A DNA stretch of 64,000 nt. Source: Symsagittifera roscoffensis. Taxonomy: Eukaryota; Xenacoelomorpha; Acoela; Convolutidae. This document shows positions 11,953-48,200 of the stretch, one piece after another (the first letter of the stretch is position 1; the number at the start of each line of letters is the position of its first letter). The notes beneath the pieces are model-generated. The model was not told the origin of the DNA. It saw nothing but the letters and a program-made list of their open reading frames with translations, and did no database searches. The stretch is from assembly GCF_963678635.1 (NCBI RefSeq), contig NC_087071.1, forward strand, positions 47,286,889 to 47,350,888, written 5' to 3'. Made by a program: the position numbers and the translations under genes.

Positions 11953-14590
11953 ACAAAATGTTGATTCTTTTTTCTTGGAAACGAAAGATACTGTGGACCA
12001 AAATCTACGAGATCGGAAAGAAGGAGTTTTATTATAATTGTTGTAGTATAGTCTTTAGAATGTGGAATAGTTAACAAAATGTGGAAAGCTGATAAAAACG
12101 GTTGGAAAAAAGCTTTTTTTTGTCGATTGTCTCAATTGATATCTATCAGCAAGATTGATAATGACCATCCATTGTAAGGCCATTTTAAAGTATCAGCATA
12201 AACGTTAATTTAAGATTCTGAAAAGTTTTTTCTTAACAGTTAATAAGGATTTTGTTCCAACTTATCAAGTAGATTTAAGACTCTACAGCAATTCTCTGCA
12301 TTGTATTTTTTGGCTATCGAAGATTTTTCAGTGCCCAAAAAATTGATTAGATCAAAAGATGCATTTAAAAAATTATATAGTTTTATGACATTTGCGAGTA
12401 CTTCTTGAAAATATAGTTGTATAAATACGCTTTTTATGACAGGTTATTTCAACTACTTCGGTTAATTAATTTTATTACTTTTGAGATGAAATAATGTGCT
12501 TAAAGTTCGATGATCTTTGCTAATTGAACATCCCGAATAATTCGAAAAGATAATTTTAAGTGGTGTGTATGAAAATATGATATAAACTGTATGTCGTAAA
12601 TATTTGGATGTTCATAGATTATTTTGAACACAATTAAAAGATTATCTTCAATTCAGATAAAAGAATAATAATCCCATGATGTATTGTTTGTCAAAAATTG
12701 ACTTATTAAAAATGTAATAATTGGCTCAAAAGTATTTATTTGTTTGGCATTTTGCTTCAAATAAACAACTTTGGCTGTCGTATTTTACATAAAGCACGTC
12801 GAAGCACTTGATATTTTTTGCGCAATTCTCTTTGAAATTTTTCTACGTCCAGAATTTTTGCTGGTCCAGAGACTATTTGTTTTTATCCAGACATTTTTGC
12901 GCAGATGTCCCAGGACATGAAGATTTAAAGTGAGGAAATATTAATTTATTTAGATTTTCACTAATTTTGCACGGTTTTATGACCTTATGATCAATCGTAC
13001 TTGTTTAAACGAAATCCTATCCTGTGTGATTTGTCCAACAATAGAATTTTTTGTGCTTATGTTTGATATTATCAAGGCAAGGCTTTGTCTCAACACGTTA
13101 TAAGATTCTATCTAAAATTTAAACATTAATAAATTATTTGCTGCTTGAAAATCAACTTTTTGCGTTATATTTGAACGACTTTAACACATGATCGACCTGT
13201 ATAAAAGTTTTAACAAATATATTTATGGAAAATAAGAAAATTTGACGTAGATTTGCTTTATTATTTTGCAGTTTGACTAAATCAAGTTTTCATGAGAGTT
13301 TGATGGTTCATAGAATTAAAATTTAATCAAATTTAAAGTTCAAGCCGCTTTTTTTCTCCGTTTTTCACGCCTCGTAATCGTGTATTCATTATTTATTTTG
13401 CTTATTTTCACCAAGTGTTGGATTTAATTCGGAATAATCCATTGTGGTCATTTCATTTACCTTTCAAATCTTGCTGTTTTTCAGAAATTGAATGTAATTC
13501 CTAATTCGCAATGATTTGATTTAATAGATTAATTTACCAAACACAGCTCTATTTTTTACCGTATTCTTTTTCTATTTGGAGCAAAATCCTATTCCATAAT
13601 TTATATCTGTATATTTTGCTGATTCCTATCAACCTATGTTTATTGCCGTTTGATTTGTGACCAAATTACCGCCTCAAGATTTCCAGATGAAAAAAGAAAT
13701 TTAAAATTGACCAGCGGTTGATTTTATTTTTTTTTCTGGATTATTTTGAGGCGTGCTCGAAACTGAAACTGATCAAATCGAAATACCTGGTTTGGATTAT
13801 CCGTCTTATTTTGTTATTGCCTCAAATCAGGTTATAAATAAAAATAAACAAGCATAAAGCTCTTAGTTTATGGATGCTTGGATGCCACGATTGTTGACCT
13901 TTTTAATTGTTCTGTTCCACTGAGCTTCATTGCACATCTAATGTTTTTTCATATTTGATTGTTCTTTAGATATTTTACCGACGTGAAGTCTTTTTGACGT
14001 TAAACTACTGCCTTAAAATGACAAACATATCTTTTAATTTGCCAATTTATTCTATCAGTTTATGTATATTGTGAAAACAGCGAAAAGTTATCAACTTAAT
14101 TGTTACTTCGAATAGAAATTTTACTTAGTATTCGAAAGAAGTATTTACTTCCTGAATTGTACCACCCAAATTCTCATTATTTGATCATTTAATCATTGCC
14201 ATCTCGCTTGGAATATCCTTTGTTTCCCTAGATACAAATTATTCCTAGTTATTCTGTTGTTGACTCGGCGTTCCATTGAGTCTTCTATCCACCCGTCTAT
14301 TTCAAAGTGTTCGCTAAACCGACAAGACGTTAATATTTTTGTTTCGAAACGATAACCAACATCTTCATAAGAGTTGACCCGTAGAGCTGCCATCATGTCA
14401 ACAGAAGGGTTAAAATTGTTACACTACTTAACAGACATGACCTGAATGCAAAGCTGAAGTTGTGACCTGACCTGAAATTTATAATTCATGCCAATTGCCA
14501 GTTAGAACACCAACTGCAAGTTGAACAGCTGCTATTCTTCGGACATTAGTAGTCGATTAGCTAAATCGGGATTTGCGAGCTGTAAAATTT
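11953..14590. other. Intergenic AT-rich gap between the SRCR-like gene and Par-3
   Basis: No exon, repeat family or structured RNA stands out in this 2.6 kb. It should contain the polyadenylation region of the upstream gene and distal regulatory DNA of Par-3. I cannot name sites with confidence. Confidence 0.5.
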
Positions 14591-14597
14591 GGCCCGG

Positions 14598-14685
14598 ATT
14601 GGTCAATCCGAATTCTACTGTGATTGGTCAATTCCATTTGTGAAGAATTGTCAGATTGGTTGATTTTGTACTGCTCCCTGATTGG
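14598..14685. promoter_or_regulatory. Cluster of four inverted CCAAT boxes upstream of Par-3
   Basis: ATTGG cores occur at 14598-14602, 14623-14627, 14655-14659 and 14681-14685; three have the extended form GATTGGTCAA or TGATTGGTCA. Spacing is 25, 32 and 26 bp. Regularly spaced CCAAT boxes are classic NF-Y sites in TATA-less animal promoters. The cluster ends about 70 bp before the Par-3 start codon. That it is the Par-3 promoter is inference. Confidence 0.6.
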
Positions 14686-14753
14686 TCAACAGCAGTTGTT
14701 CATATCTTTGCTGCAGTAGGAGTAGAAGAAAAGAAGAATAGAAGAGAAGGAGA

Positions 14754-37418
<22,665 letters not shown>

Positions 37419-37988
37419 ACAGCCCTTTGATTTCACTTTCAAAAGTTGATTTTGTGTGTTAAGTTATTCTTGCGCATGTTGAAAATGCTTTATAATATGA
37501 AGCTTCATTAAATGAATCAAGCTATTTGATGCTTTGTTTCAAAAAATAGAAAAGGCGCTAAAATACGTTTATCAACTTCAAACATACCCAATTATGTGCC
37601 CGCAATAATCTTGATTTGACCTCATTTCTTTCAGGCGTTTTAAAAACGTATTCAAGATCCCTGAAAGCAAGATTTTGTATAATTGAATTGCCTTCCAAAA
37701 AATATCATTCCCAGAACAAATATTTATGCCGATGAAAAACGCAGTATGTGTGTTTCGTTATCATTTTGAGTTTTTAGTTACTATTTAATGATTGATACAT
37801 AGATTAATCAAATTTGGAAGATCTATTTTTTCCTTCTATTTTTATATTGTCAAATAATAGAATGCAAACCTCTCTACTTTTCCTTTATATTTTAGTTTAC
37901 CAATTTTTATCTGGCTCTGTGAACATCAATTGAATATATTTTGTCGACGCTGATGTTTGATTTTATGTAATCTTGGATTATGACAACT

Positions 37989-37994
37989 AATAAA
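37989..37994 (+). other. Candidate polyadenylation signal of Par-3
   Basis: AATAAA, about 570 bp after the Par-3 stop codon and 116 bp before the inverted-repeat element at 38110. It is the first perfect hexamer I noticed; variants closer to the stop are possible. Confidence 0.4.
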
Positions 37995-38109
37995 TAGTTT
38001 TTGTTCCAATATGAACCAATATTGTCGTTCCCTATATATTCTTGCAGAATAATTCAAAATTTCTTCTCCAATCTATTTCAATCGAGTTGCTGAGTCGTAT
38101 AAGGAACAT

Positions 38110-38625
38110 CAAAATTCACAAATAGTCTGGTTTGCTCCTCACAAGAGTATCTGAATCATGAAATATGGTTGAATTTTCTAGTGCGTTCTTTTGTGATATT
38201 TTTGTTCTTCTGATCAGCAAGGATTTTGCAATCGGGTACTAGACATTTTCCCTTAAATAACTTTTTTCACAGAATGGTCAATTTAAGAATTTAGAAATGG
38301 TAAAATTACTAATGCACCATCTGCATTCTCCTACATGTGTTCAGCTACCTGTACCGCCCATACCCGTACCTGGCAAACTCCTCAATCTGGTTTATTTTAT
38401 CGAAAAAGAAGTACCAATCATAATATGTTCGTGAAATTCAAAAATCTTTACGGACATCTCTTTTTTCTGCCAGTCGGCTAGATTTTTTGTCATTTGCTGT
38501 CTAGCCTATATTTCTTGCTGATCAAAAGAACAAAAATATCATGAAAGAACGCACTAGAAAATTTAACCATATTTCATGATTCAGATATTCTTGTGAGGAG
38601 CAAACCAAACTATTTGTGAATTTTG
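38110..38625. mobile_element. Foldback element with 113-bp inverted arms
   Basis: Arms 38110-38222 and 38513-38625 are inverted copies with about six differences, starting CAAAATTCACAAATAG and including GAATCATGAAATATGG, CTAGTGCGTTCTTT and GATCAGCAAG. A loop of about 290 bp separates them and includes GCAATCGGGTACT also present at 16875. No transposase frame and no clear target duplication. It lies just downstream of Par-3 and would form a long hairpin if transcribed. Confidence 0.85.
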
Positions 38626-41600
38626 TTTTTCCTTTGTAAGCCTTTATCCTTGATTAAAAAGCGTTATCTGCTATCATATCAGTAACTACTTTAAAGAAAT
38701 AGGAGTTTTGCTCACAATTTTGAGATTTTATTGTTATAAAACGTCAAATTTAGTCAATGTTTTCTCGTAGACTTTTTTTTATCGTTCTGAATAGTATATC
38801 AACTTTTTGAGTTAATTTTAAGCATTGTAAAAACATTTTACATTTTAAACCTTCTTAACGTTTTCTTAATTGAAGAAAAATATGAAATAGATAACTGTCA
38901 TTTTTTGGCCCGCGCTTGTTATAAGTAATTTGGCGTCTTAGTTCTCGGTATATCAATATGTTTTCTGTTTTTTGAAATATTCATTTTCGGACTATCGTGT
39001 GTCTGCTTATTTAGTTGTCTCAGGCTTCCCAGAATGCTTTTTTCTCGATAAGTAAGCTATTTAAAACATTGAAAACTTTTTTGTGCAGCTTAAGATACTA
39101 AATAATTTCAGCTTCATGTTTTTTTTGCATCTAATGTTTTTTTTTCGGTTTATATAGTGTCGAATTACATCAATTTATTTGCCTCCTATTATGTCGTTTG
39201 AAAGGCAGAGGTAGATTCTTGTTAGACTCGGGGTAGTTTCAAAAATCAGGATAGCTTCGACTTTTTTCGAACAATTTTTTTGCTGGGTCAACGGGCGTCT
39301 AACCAAATTCCGTCTGCATACTTACCTCTCAACAAATTTTGTCTTAATGCATATTTAATTCAGGCTATTGTGTTTCGCGACAGCTCTTTATCGAATTGAC
39401 TTTTATTTAAGACAAACGTATAATTATTTTGGTTGATTTTTTTCTGTATTTTTCAAATTTTAATGAACGCAGTCAATACAGTTATAAAGGACGTGATTTT
39501 TTTTGAAGGGCAATTTGACTTTTCGCGGGATTTCATTTCTGATTTCGTTATACGTTCAGTTCATTTCGCTTCTTAAAAGGCAGGCAAACTTCTATCGAGC
39601 TCATCTACCCCCGAAGAAAGCTCATTTAGAGTCGAGTGTGGTATTTTGTTAAAGCCATATTGATCGTGATTCCGATTCCAAAAAAGTTGGTCTCTTTAAA
39701 TTCAGTTTTCAGACAAAATTATACAAAAGTTGAAATGCTGACTTGCTCCTAAATTTTTAACGTCTTTTTTACCACGTTATTTTTTTGTAAATTGTACCTC
39801 TTGTTCCGGCAGCTTTTTATCTGATTCAGTCGACGTTTACTAAAAAAAAAATAACCAGAAATTAAGTTCTCTGTATAGGTCTGACATACAATCCTACTAA
39901 CAGCACCAGTAGCAAATTGATCGAATTAACTATTTAAATAATCAGATCTGATAGTGCTTATAAGTTGCGCAAATCTGAAAACATAAATGAATTTTATTTT
40001 ACAATTGGCGAACAAAGTTGCTGAATAAGTTTTAAAATTATTTCATGTTGCAAGTGAGTAAATTGTTAATTATTTTTTGGTTAAATGCTAATTGAATTGT
40101 TTTGAGCACAATTTAATCACGCTGTTTTCGTGCATAAAGTTGGATCTCTGAAACTAACTCTAGAAATTTTTGAATGAAATTGTTTGTTGATGCACGAAGT
40201 GACTTATTTAGGTAATATTTTTGTGGGTGAACCAACAATACTAGTTTTTTGTGCATTACCAACTCTTCTCGCTATGGTTTTCCTCAGATCCGAAATGACA
40301 GTTAAATTAGAGCAAAAAATGAAGCTCGATTTTCTCGAAGCTAATGTTATTTTTATGTCACAGTAAATACGAAAACACTTAAGAATTTTGGCTCTTTTCC
40401 CTTTTTCTCCACCTCGCACGAGCATTAATTTAAGGATGTATTTAGTTGTTTTAAAGGGTTGATTATGCAGACCAAATATGTTTACAATGGCTCAGTTAGT
40501 TCGATTGTCAATTTTCATTAAATGAATTCTGTGAAGACATTAAGATAGGTCGTGCTAATTTTGTTTTCATTTCTTGTAGGTTCAAATCACTCCAACTTTC
40601 ATCTTCTGCAGTTTGACTTTTGGTTTCTTTTCATGTTCAACTCAAGTTAATTTAGTAAAGTTGGGAAAACAGCGTTTCCCAATTACGAAAATGGAAATGG
40701 GGAAAAATGTGAACGTTCTTGTTTCGAAAATAAATTTGATTTTAAAGATTTCCCAGCGGAATAAAAAAACTTTATCCAACGACTCAGTTGTCTCAGTTTG
40801 CGTTAGTTTTATCCAAAAAGTGTCAATCATTAATTGTTCTTGAAATTCAAAGAGCCTTAAGGCAAAATAAATTTCTGGTTTGCCTGGGTGCATTGACACT
40901 TTCCAACGGTTTAAGGGCTATGTTTGAGAAATGCAATGCTGTTGCCTTGTGATAAATGCGTTGTCTCTGAAATGTCTCTGCCAACTATCAGGAGTCATTA
41001 AATGTTTTTTTGAACGTTTTTCATAAATAACAGTATGCTAATACCGAATGAGATTCAAGAGTGGTTGTTTTATGATTTTTAATTTTCCAAAAACAATTTT
41101 TGTTATTGTATATATTTTAGATTGATTTCATTCATTCCGTAATTTTTTTTTTCGTTGCTATTTTTTACCGAGTACTTTCTTGTCGAGGATTTATAAGTAC
41201 TCGGAATTGAATGTTTTTTGTTTTTCAAGATATTCTTGATATTGCAGATTGTTTGTTCCAAGGGTTTTTTTGAACATATAAAAGTGGTAGTTTTTGGAAT
41301 ATCTTGATAAACAGTCGGTGAACGCAGTGAAGACTCATATCTCTATGTGACTTTTTTGTGGAGAAAAATGTCTTAAAATGCTCGAATAACTAAATAAGTG
41401 CATTCATACAATTGCATTTATGAATGCATTTAGGTAGTATGCACTTTTTGAGTACAATTCAAATTCATCTGCTAAAACTTAGGCAATTTGCGGCCTTTAA
41501 TAACGGAGATGGCGCGAAAAATTGTAAACGAAATGATTTGAAAGCTAATGGGATTTCTCGTGGATTAAAAAATTGCCCATTAAACCAGTTTTCTCAAATT

Positions 41601-43075
41601 AAATTAATTTTTTCTAGACAGTTTTTTTTCGTATGCTTCCGTTCATTGACTGTGGTATGTTCAAAGATGTTTCGTTTTTGGTTAAGCTATCAATGAATGG
41701 CTATAAATAATCAATGAATGGAATATTATAATTACTTTATTATTTTTGATAACTTTGCAGTCAAGGAAGTTCAAATTTATTTTGTAAAACTTTGGTTTTC
41801 TAATTTTGATTTTTTTAAAGCTTTGTTATCATTACTTCATTTGTTATTTGAAAACTATAAGTAGAGCCCAAATAGATTTAATGGATGCTGCATAAAAATT
41901 AATTGTTTATGCTGCATAAAAGTAATTTAAACGCTTCGATTATGCGTTAAAAATATTACGTTTTGGTTTGTTTTTAACACAGTTTTTTTCCTTTGTCTCT
42001 TTCTCCCATATAAGCAATGGTTTAGTTTTATGACGCTCAAAAAGCTCCAAATGGTGTTGCAGTGAGATAACATCTGGGGTTTTGGTAATTATTTTTTTGT
42101 AATCTTTAATAGAGTGTATTAACAAGTTTCAAGTTTTATTCCGCTATCCTTTGCGCTATCCTAAAGCTAGTCATTACTGTGATAATACAAATGATATGAC
42201 AAAGGCTTTTAGAAAAAACTTGGAACTTTGTTCAAAAAAGCGATGTTAAAAATAAATCGAGCTCTTACAAACATTCATCTGGCGAGCTGCCGCATTTTTT
42301 TTGCAAATGCCTAATGATTATACAATGTGGCTATTCATTGTAGAAATTATGATTTGAAATATACGATTGTTATTTAAGCGTTTTTTAAGACAAAAACACG
42401 AGTGCACCATAGGGTGTAGTTTTTGTGTATGATTTAGAAAAAAAAGCAACTAACACAGTGTTATCAAAAGTTATCGCGGAGAGTAGTTTGTCTATCGTTT
42501 TTCAAGTAAAAACATAAAAGCAAAAAACTCATTCGCCTGAAAGTTTTAATTCATCTTTGTCTCTGAGTTTTTCAAATTAGATTGTAGTCTATAATCTAAT
42601 TTGAACAATTCACAGGCAAATAAGACTGATATGTTGAACCGTTGTTATCACTGTGTATGAGGGATTTCTTTTTCTCAGGATAGTAATGAGTAAAGAAACT
42701 TCGGGAATTTTGAAAAATTTACAAAAATAAAACAGAAATTATAAAAAGCTGCTTGGTGCCCTCAGCAGCTGCTTTAAGATTGCCTGACAAATGGTCAAAC
42801 TCGTTTTATATAATCTCTTGAAGGTTTTTTGTAAGCACTTAACAGGTTCAGCAGTTTTTTGATGCACACTTGGTGCGATTAATCCACCAGTCATTCAAAA
42901 TTGTTGGTAACCTAAGCATCATTTTGTTGAAAGAACTTCCATTAAAGAGAATTACTTAGTCGAAGTAAGTCTAGAATGCAGATGTGTGTAACTAAAATCG
43001 GCAACAGGTTCAAGATAATTAACATGCTCTGAAATTATAAAGCTCTAGATTAATGATCTTAATCTTTTAGGGCGT

Positions 43076-43940
43076 GTCTGGAAATTTGTGTCCCAGACAT
43101 CTATGTCCCGGAACAAAGTGTCCAAAATGCAAATATTGTCCAAGACATATGCTTTTCAGACAAAATTGTCCGGGCAATTGCCGTACTAGTTATTGACCGG
43201 ATTAATTTGTCAAGCTCTCAAATTTGGTAAGTCTTCATTTTGACTCGGATCTTAATGATACGAAGCAAATAATGGTTTTCACCGCTCTAATAGGACTCAA
43301 TCTTCGTAGTGGGACTGATGACTGATTCTGCCATGTCACCTTTTTTACGACCCCGAGAGAGTTCCTTCAGATATATACCATATACGCATGTGTCGAGGGA
43401 GTTCTGATTCCTATTGTGTATGCATTGCTTCCAGACTAGAAAAAGAAATCGATATTCGTCTTTTGAGCTGCTTCGGCATAGATTTCCCAAACGAGCAACC
43501 ATTGATTTCGAAATAGCGGTCAAAAATGCGTTTACTTTTTATCCGAAAATGTACAAGCTCAATACTGCTATTTCCTTTTGTGCCGAAGCGTCTGACGTCC
43601 AATTCAGTCTACTGGAAATACAAACAACTCTAAACTAGATCTAGATCTCCCCGAGCTTGTTTGAATGCTACTAAGTACCGCTTTCCACTCAGCAACTGAC
43701 GTTACGTTTCTACTGCTTTTGAAACTCGTCAGAAGACAAATCCTAAGACCCAAGTAAGTTTCTAAGATTCCTTAAAGGTGCAGCAGCAACATCAAACTTT
43801 TTTGAAAACGAAAAAGAAATCAATTTCGCTAAACAGTTATGGACAATTTTGTCTGGCCTATAAATGTCTGGTACAATTTTCTAATTTCGGACTGTTTTGT
43901 CTAGGACACAAATGTCTATGCACCGTTTTCTGGAATTTGC
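43076..43940. mobile_element. Candidate decayed inverted-repeat element
   Basis: The left side has repeated GTGTCC/GACAT/TTGTCC words (TTTGTGTCCCAGACAT, then GACAAAATTGTCCGG); the right side has their complements in the mirror order (GGACAATTTTGTCTGG, GGACACAAATGTC). The termini share a TCTGGAAATTT-like word. Internal frames are short. Boundaries and class are uncertain. Confidence 0.4.
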
Positions 43941-44736
43941 TACACTGAATTAATCAGCCTTCGGAATTAATTTGACTTTGTGCTACTTTGAAGTGTAAAG
44001 CTTCAAGAGCCAAGTTGTAAGAATTGTTTACTGAAGTTTGAAAAAAGATACGACCTGAATTTTTTTGTTCATTACAAATGGTAAGTATTTCAATAAGAAA
44101 AATCAAACAGAAACACGCTATTCGAAATTGTGCGTTTCTTTTTCTGTTCAGGTGTATAATACCATGCAAAAAAAATGTCTTGTTTCTCCCGCAAGTCTTC
44201 AAACGAAAAAACCAAATTAGTGAAATTGGATATTGATCAGCTAAACAATAATGGTTACCGTGAAAAACTATTATGAACAACGTATATGTTCATGTTTGAC
44301 TGAAGATCTTTTAGTTTGTTTTTGTTAAAAAATTAAATGCCGAAAGAAAATTCAGTCATTTTTTGTTGGTCAATGTTTTTTTTAGTGTTCTCCAGAATCC
44401 TCTTCCAGATAAACACACACACACAATTCAACATTGTTTATTCGTTTGAAAACTTAGCAATTTTTTCGTCAGAAACTAATATGTCTGTAAGTGCTTAATT
44501 TGAAGATTTGCTCGCAAAGTGGTACCAAGTTTTCTGCATGTTATTCTAAAATGAAAATAAGACGTCAGACCTTCCAACGATGTAGTTCTGTTTGCTTCTG
44601 CAAAAATCTGTTGATGAACGAAGTTACTTAGCACGGGTGTTTTAATCTTTTTTTAAATATCAGGATTGAGTTCTTGATTTTTTCGCTTAAGTTATACATC
44701 TTAGCTATTGAACTCACGAGTTCTTAGTTACTTCAC

Positions 44737-44805
44737 ATCTATCTATCTATCTATCTATCTATCTATATCTATCTATCTATGTATCTATCTATCTATCTAT
44801 CTATA
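44737..44805 (+). repeat. ATCT tetranucleotide microsatellite
   Basis: About 17 ATCT units with interruptions (an ATATCT and a GTATCT). Confidence 0.95.
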
Positions 44806-45229
44806 CTATATTTAAATGCAAGAGACAGCTATCTCCCATGTTTAAGCATAATAATTTTGCTTTTTTAACGAAAGAATTTTTTCATGTTTAAGCTATATCA
44901 TATATTGCAATGCTTAAGAAAACTTTTCATTTAGTTTTCCGCATGGTCATTAATTTTCAGTAATTTTTTGCGAGGCTGTCTGTATACCTGCTTTGATAAT
45001 TAATTTGATTATGTCTCTACCCGTCTCCTAATTTTTTAAATTTTCATCTATCCATTACATATTTAAATACGGACTTCACTATCTCTCCCGGTATAGGCTT
45101 TTTCAACGTATTATTTTTGCATATTTAGCAAAAGAATTTTTTCACGTTTAGGCTATATCGTATATTGCTATGGTTAAGGTTTCTTTTCGATTTTCCAGTT
45201 TAATTTCACTGTTTATTTCATCAAGTTTG

Positions 45230-48200
45230 AAATTAGCAACCTAAAAGTGGGATGTTGTCAGAGTTTTCCCAGGTGTTGCGATTCTGGCTTCCATATATGA
45301 ATAATCAAATCCTTTTAGTTTACGAGATAGGCAATTTTCGAGATTTTTCAAAAACTTCTAGAAAAATAAATTTTAAAAAATTTCTCCTTTTTTGAAATTC
45401 TCACTCTGTAGTTGGGTGCTGTCAGGGTACTCTCAGGGGTTGCGAATCTTGCCTCCAAATCTCCCTTCCAAATCGTTGTAAATTTCGAGATATGACGTTT
45501 TTTTAAATGATTTTTTCAAAAAATTTCAAAAACTTGAAGATCTCATTCCTGTTGTTGGATACTGCGAAACTACTCTCAGGGGTTGCGAATCTTGCCTCTG
45601 ATTATGAAGTTTTTTGATATGTGACGTTTTTTTAAGATTTTTTCAAAGTTTTTCAGAAAAATTACATATAAAAAGTTTCACAAAATTCGATATTCCCATC
45701 TCTATGGTGAGGCTGTGTCAATATTTTTTTGTTTTTCCAGATGTTCTTGATATTGCAGACTGTTTGTTGCAAGAGTTTTTTGAACATATAAAAGTGTTAG
45801 TTTTTGGAATATCTTGATAAACAGTCGGTGAACGCAGTGAAGACTCATATATCTCTAGCTGATTTTTTTTGTGGAGAAAAATGTCTTAAAATGCTCGAAT
45901 AACTAAATAAGTGCATTCATAAGTTGAAGATCTCATTCCTGTTGTTGGTTATTGTGAAGCTACTCTCAGGGGTTGCGAATCTGGCCTCTGATTATGACGT
46001 TTTTCGAGATTTGACGTTTTTTTTTAGGATTTTTTTTTCAAAATTTTTCAGAAAAATTACATATAAAAAAATTTCACAAAATTCGATATTCGCATCTCTA
46101 TGGTGAGGCTCTCAATGTTTTTTGTTTTTCCAGATATTCTTGATTTTGCAGATTGTTTGTTCCAAGGGTTTTTTGAACATATAAAAGTGGTAGTTTTTGG
46201 AATATCTTGATACACAGTCGGTGAACGCAGTGAAGACTCATATATCTCTAGGTGATTTTTTTGTGGATAAAATGTCTTAAAATGCTCGAATAACTAAATA
46301 AGTGCATTCATAAGTTGAAGATCTCATTTCTGTTGTTGGATATTGTGAAGCTACTCTCAGGGGTTGCGAATCTTGCCTCTGATTATGACGTTTTTCGAGA
46401 TTTGACGTTTTTTTTTCAAAATTTTTCAGAAAAATTACATATAAAAAAATTTCACAAAATTCGATATTCGCATCTCTATGGTGAGGCTCTCAATATTTTT
46501 TGTTTTTCCAGATGTTCTTGATATTGCAGACTGTTTGTTGCAAGAGTTTTTTTGAACATACAAAAGTGTTAGTTTTTGGAATATCTTGATAAACAGTCGG
46601 TGAACGCAGTGAAGACTCATATATCTCTAGCTGATTTTTTTGTGGAGAAAAATGTCTTAAAATGCTCGAATAACTAAATAAGTGCATTCATAAGTTGAAG
46701 ATCTCATTCCTGTTGTTGGATATTGTGAAGCTACTCTCAGGGGTTGCGAATCTGGCCTCTGATTATGACGTTTTTCGAGATTTGACGTTTTTTTTAGGAT
46801 TTTTCTTTCAAAATTTTTTAGAAAATTACATATAAAAAAATTTCACAAAATTCGATATTCGCATCTCTATGGTGAGGCTCTCAATGTTTTTTGTTTTTCC
46901 AGATATTCTTGATTTTGCAGATTGTTTGTTCCAAGGGTTTTTTTGAACATATAAAAGTGGTAGTTTTTGGAATATCTTGATAAACAGTCGGTGAACGCAG
47001 TGAAGACTCATATATCTCTAGGTGATTTTTTTGTGGATAAAATTGTCTTAAAATGCTCGAATAACTAAATAAGTGCATTCATAAGTTGAAGATCTCATTC
47101 CTGTTGTTGGTTATTGTGAAGCTACTCTCAGGGGTTGCGAATCTTGCCTCTGATTATGACGTTTTTCGAGATATGACGTTTTTTTAGGATTTTTTTTTCA
47201 AAATTTTTCAGAAAAATTACATATCGCATCTCTATGGTGAGTCTTTTTCAAGGTACTCTCACGAGTTGGAAATTTTGCCTGCAAATATGACTGCTCAAAT
47301 CCTTGTATGATTTTATGATTTTTTATGACGTTTTTATGATTTTCTCCGAAATTTTCAAAACAAATTAGATGTTAAAAAATTCCAAAGCGTTGAAGATCTC
47401 AATCCTGTTATTTGAATCTGTGAGGGTACTCTCAGGAAGTTGCGAATCTTGCCACTGAATGTGGATGCTCAAATACTTGTAATTTTGGAGATATGACGTT
47501 TTTAGGTTTTTCTCAAAATTTTTCAGAGATCTTAGATATAAAAACTTTCACAAGACTTGAAATTACTATCTATGTAGTAAGGTTTTGTCAGGTAACTCTC
47601 AGGAGTTGCGAAATTTGTCTCCAAATATGACTGCTCAAAAGCTTGCAGTTTTTCAGATATGACGTTTTTGTGATTTTTTCAAAATATTTTCATGAAAATT
47701 CAATTATTTTTTTTTTCAAAAATTGAAATTCCTAACCTGTAGTTGAGGGCAGTCAGAGTAGTCTCAGGGGTTATACAATGTAAAATTGGACTCCAAATAA
47801 GAATGCCCAAATCTTTGAAGTTTAGGAGATAAGACGATTTGTGTGATTTCCTTGGAACTTTTCAGAAAACTCAAATTACAAAATAATTCACTAAAGTGAA
47901 ATTCCCATCCCTGTAGTTGTGTGCTGTCAGAGTACTTTCAAAGATTGCGATTATTGCCATAAAATAAGGCTGTTGAATCTTGGTAGTTTTCGAGATGTGA
48001 AAATTTTCTGGTTCTCGAAAACTACGATTTTTAGAAAACTTAAGGTGAAGTTTTTAAAAATTTGAATTTTCCATTGTTGTAGTTGTTACTATAAGAGTAC
48101 CGTCAAAACTTGCAAATATTGTGTCCAAATGCGACTGCTCAATTGCTTTAAGTTTCCCAGATGTGACGTTTTATAGTTCATTTTAAATTTTTCGAAGAAC

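Larger units (their letters stand above)
38626..45230. other. Intergenic stretch between Par-3 and the composite satellite
   Basis: No exon is supported. R1 copies lie at about 39470-39790, 40510-40880 and 41305-41600. At 41222-41420 is a single copy of the module that is amplified in the satellite at 45530-47230. 43076-43940 is a candidate decayed inverted-repeat element. 44737-44805 is an ATCT microsatellite. The rest is AT-rich and featureless. Confidence 0.5.

Noticed and set aside
45614-47078. Several 60-68-codon frames repeated on both strands
   Set aside because: They are periodic products of the ~390-bp satellite unit and carry no conserved start or domain.
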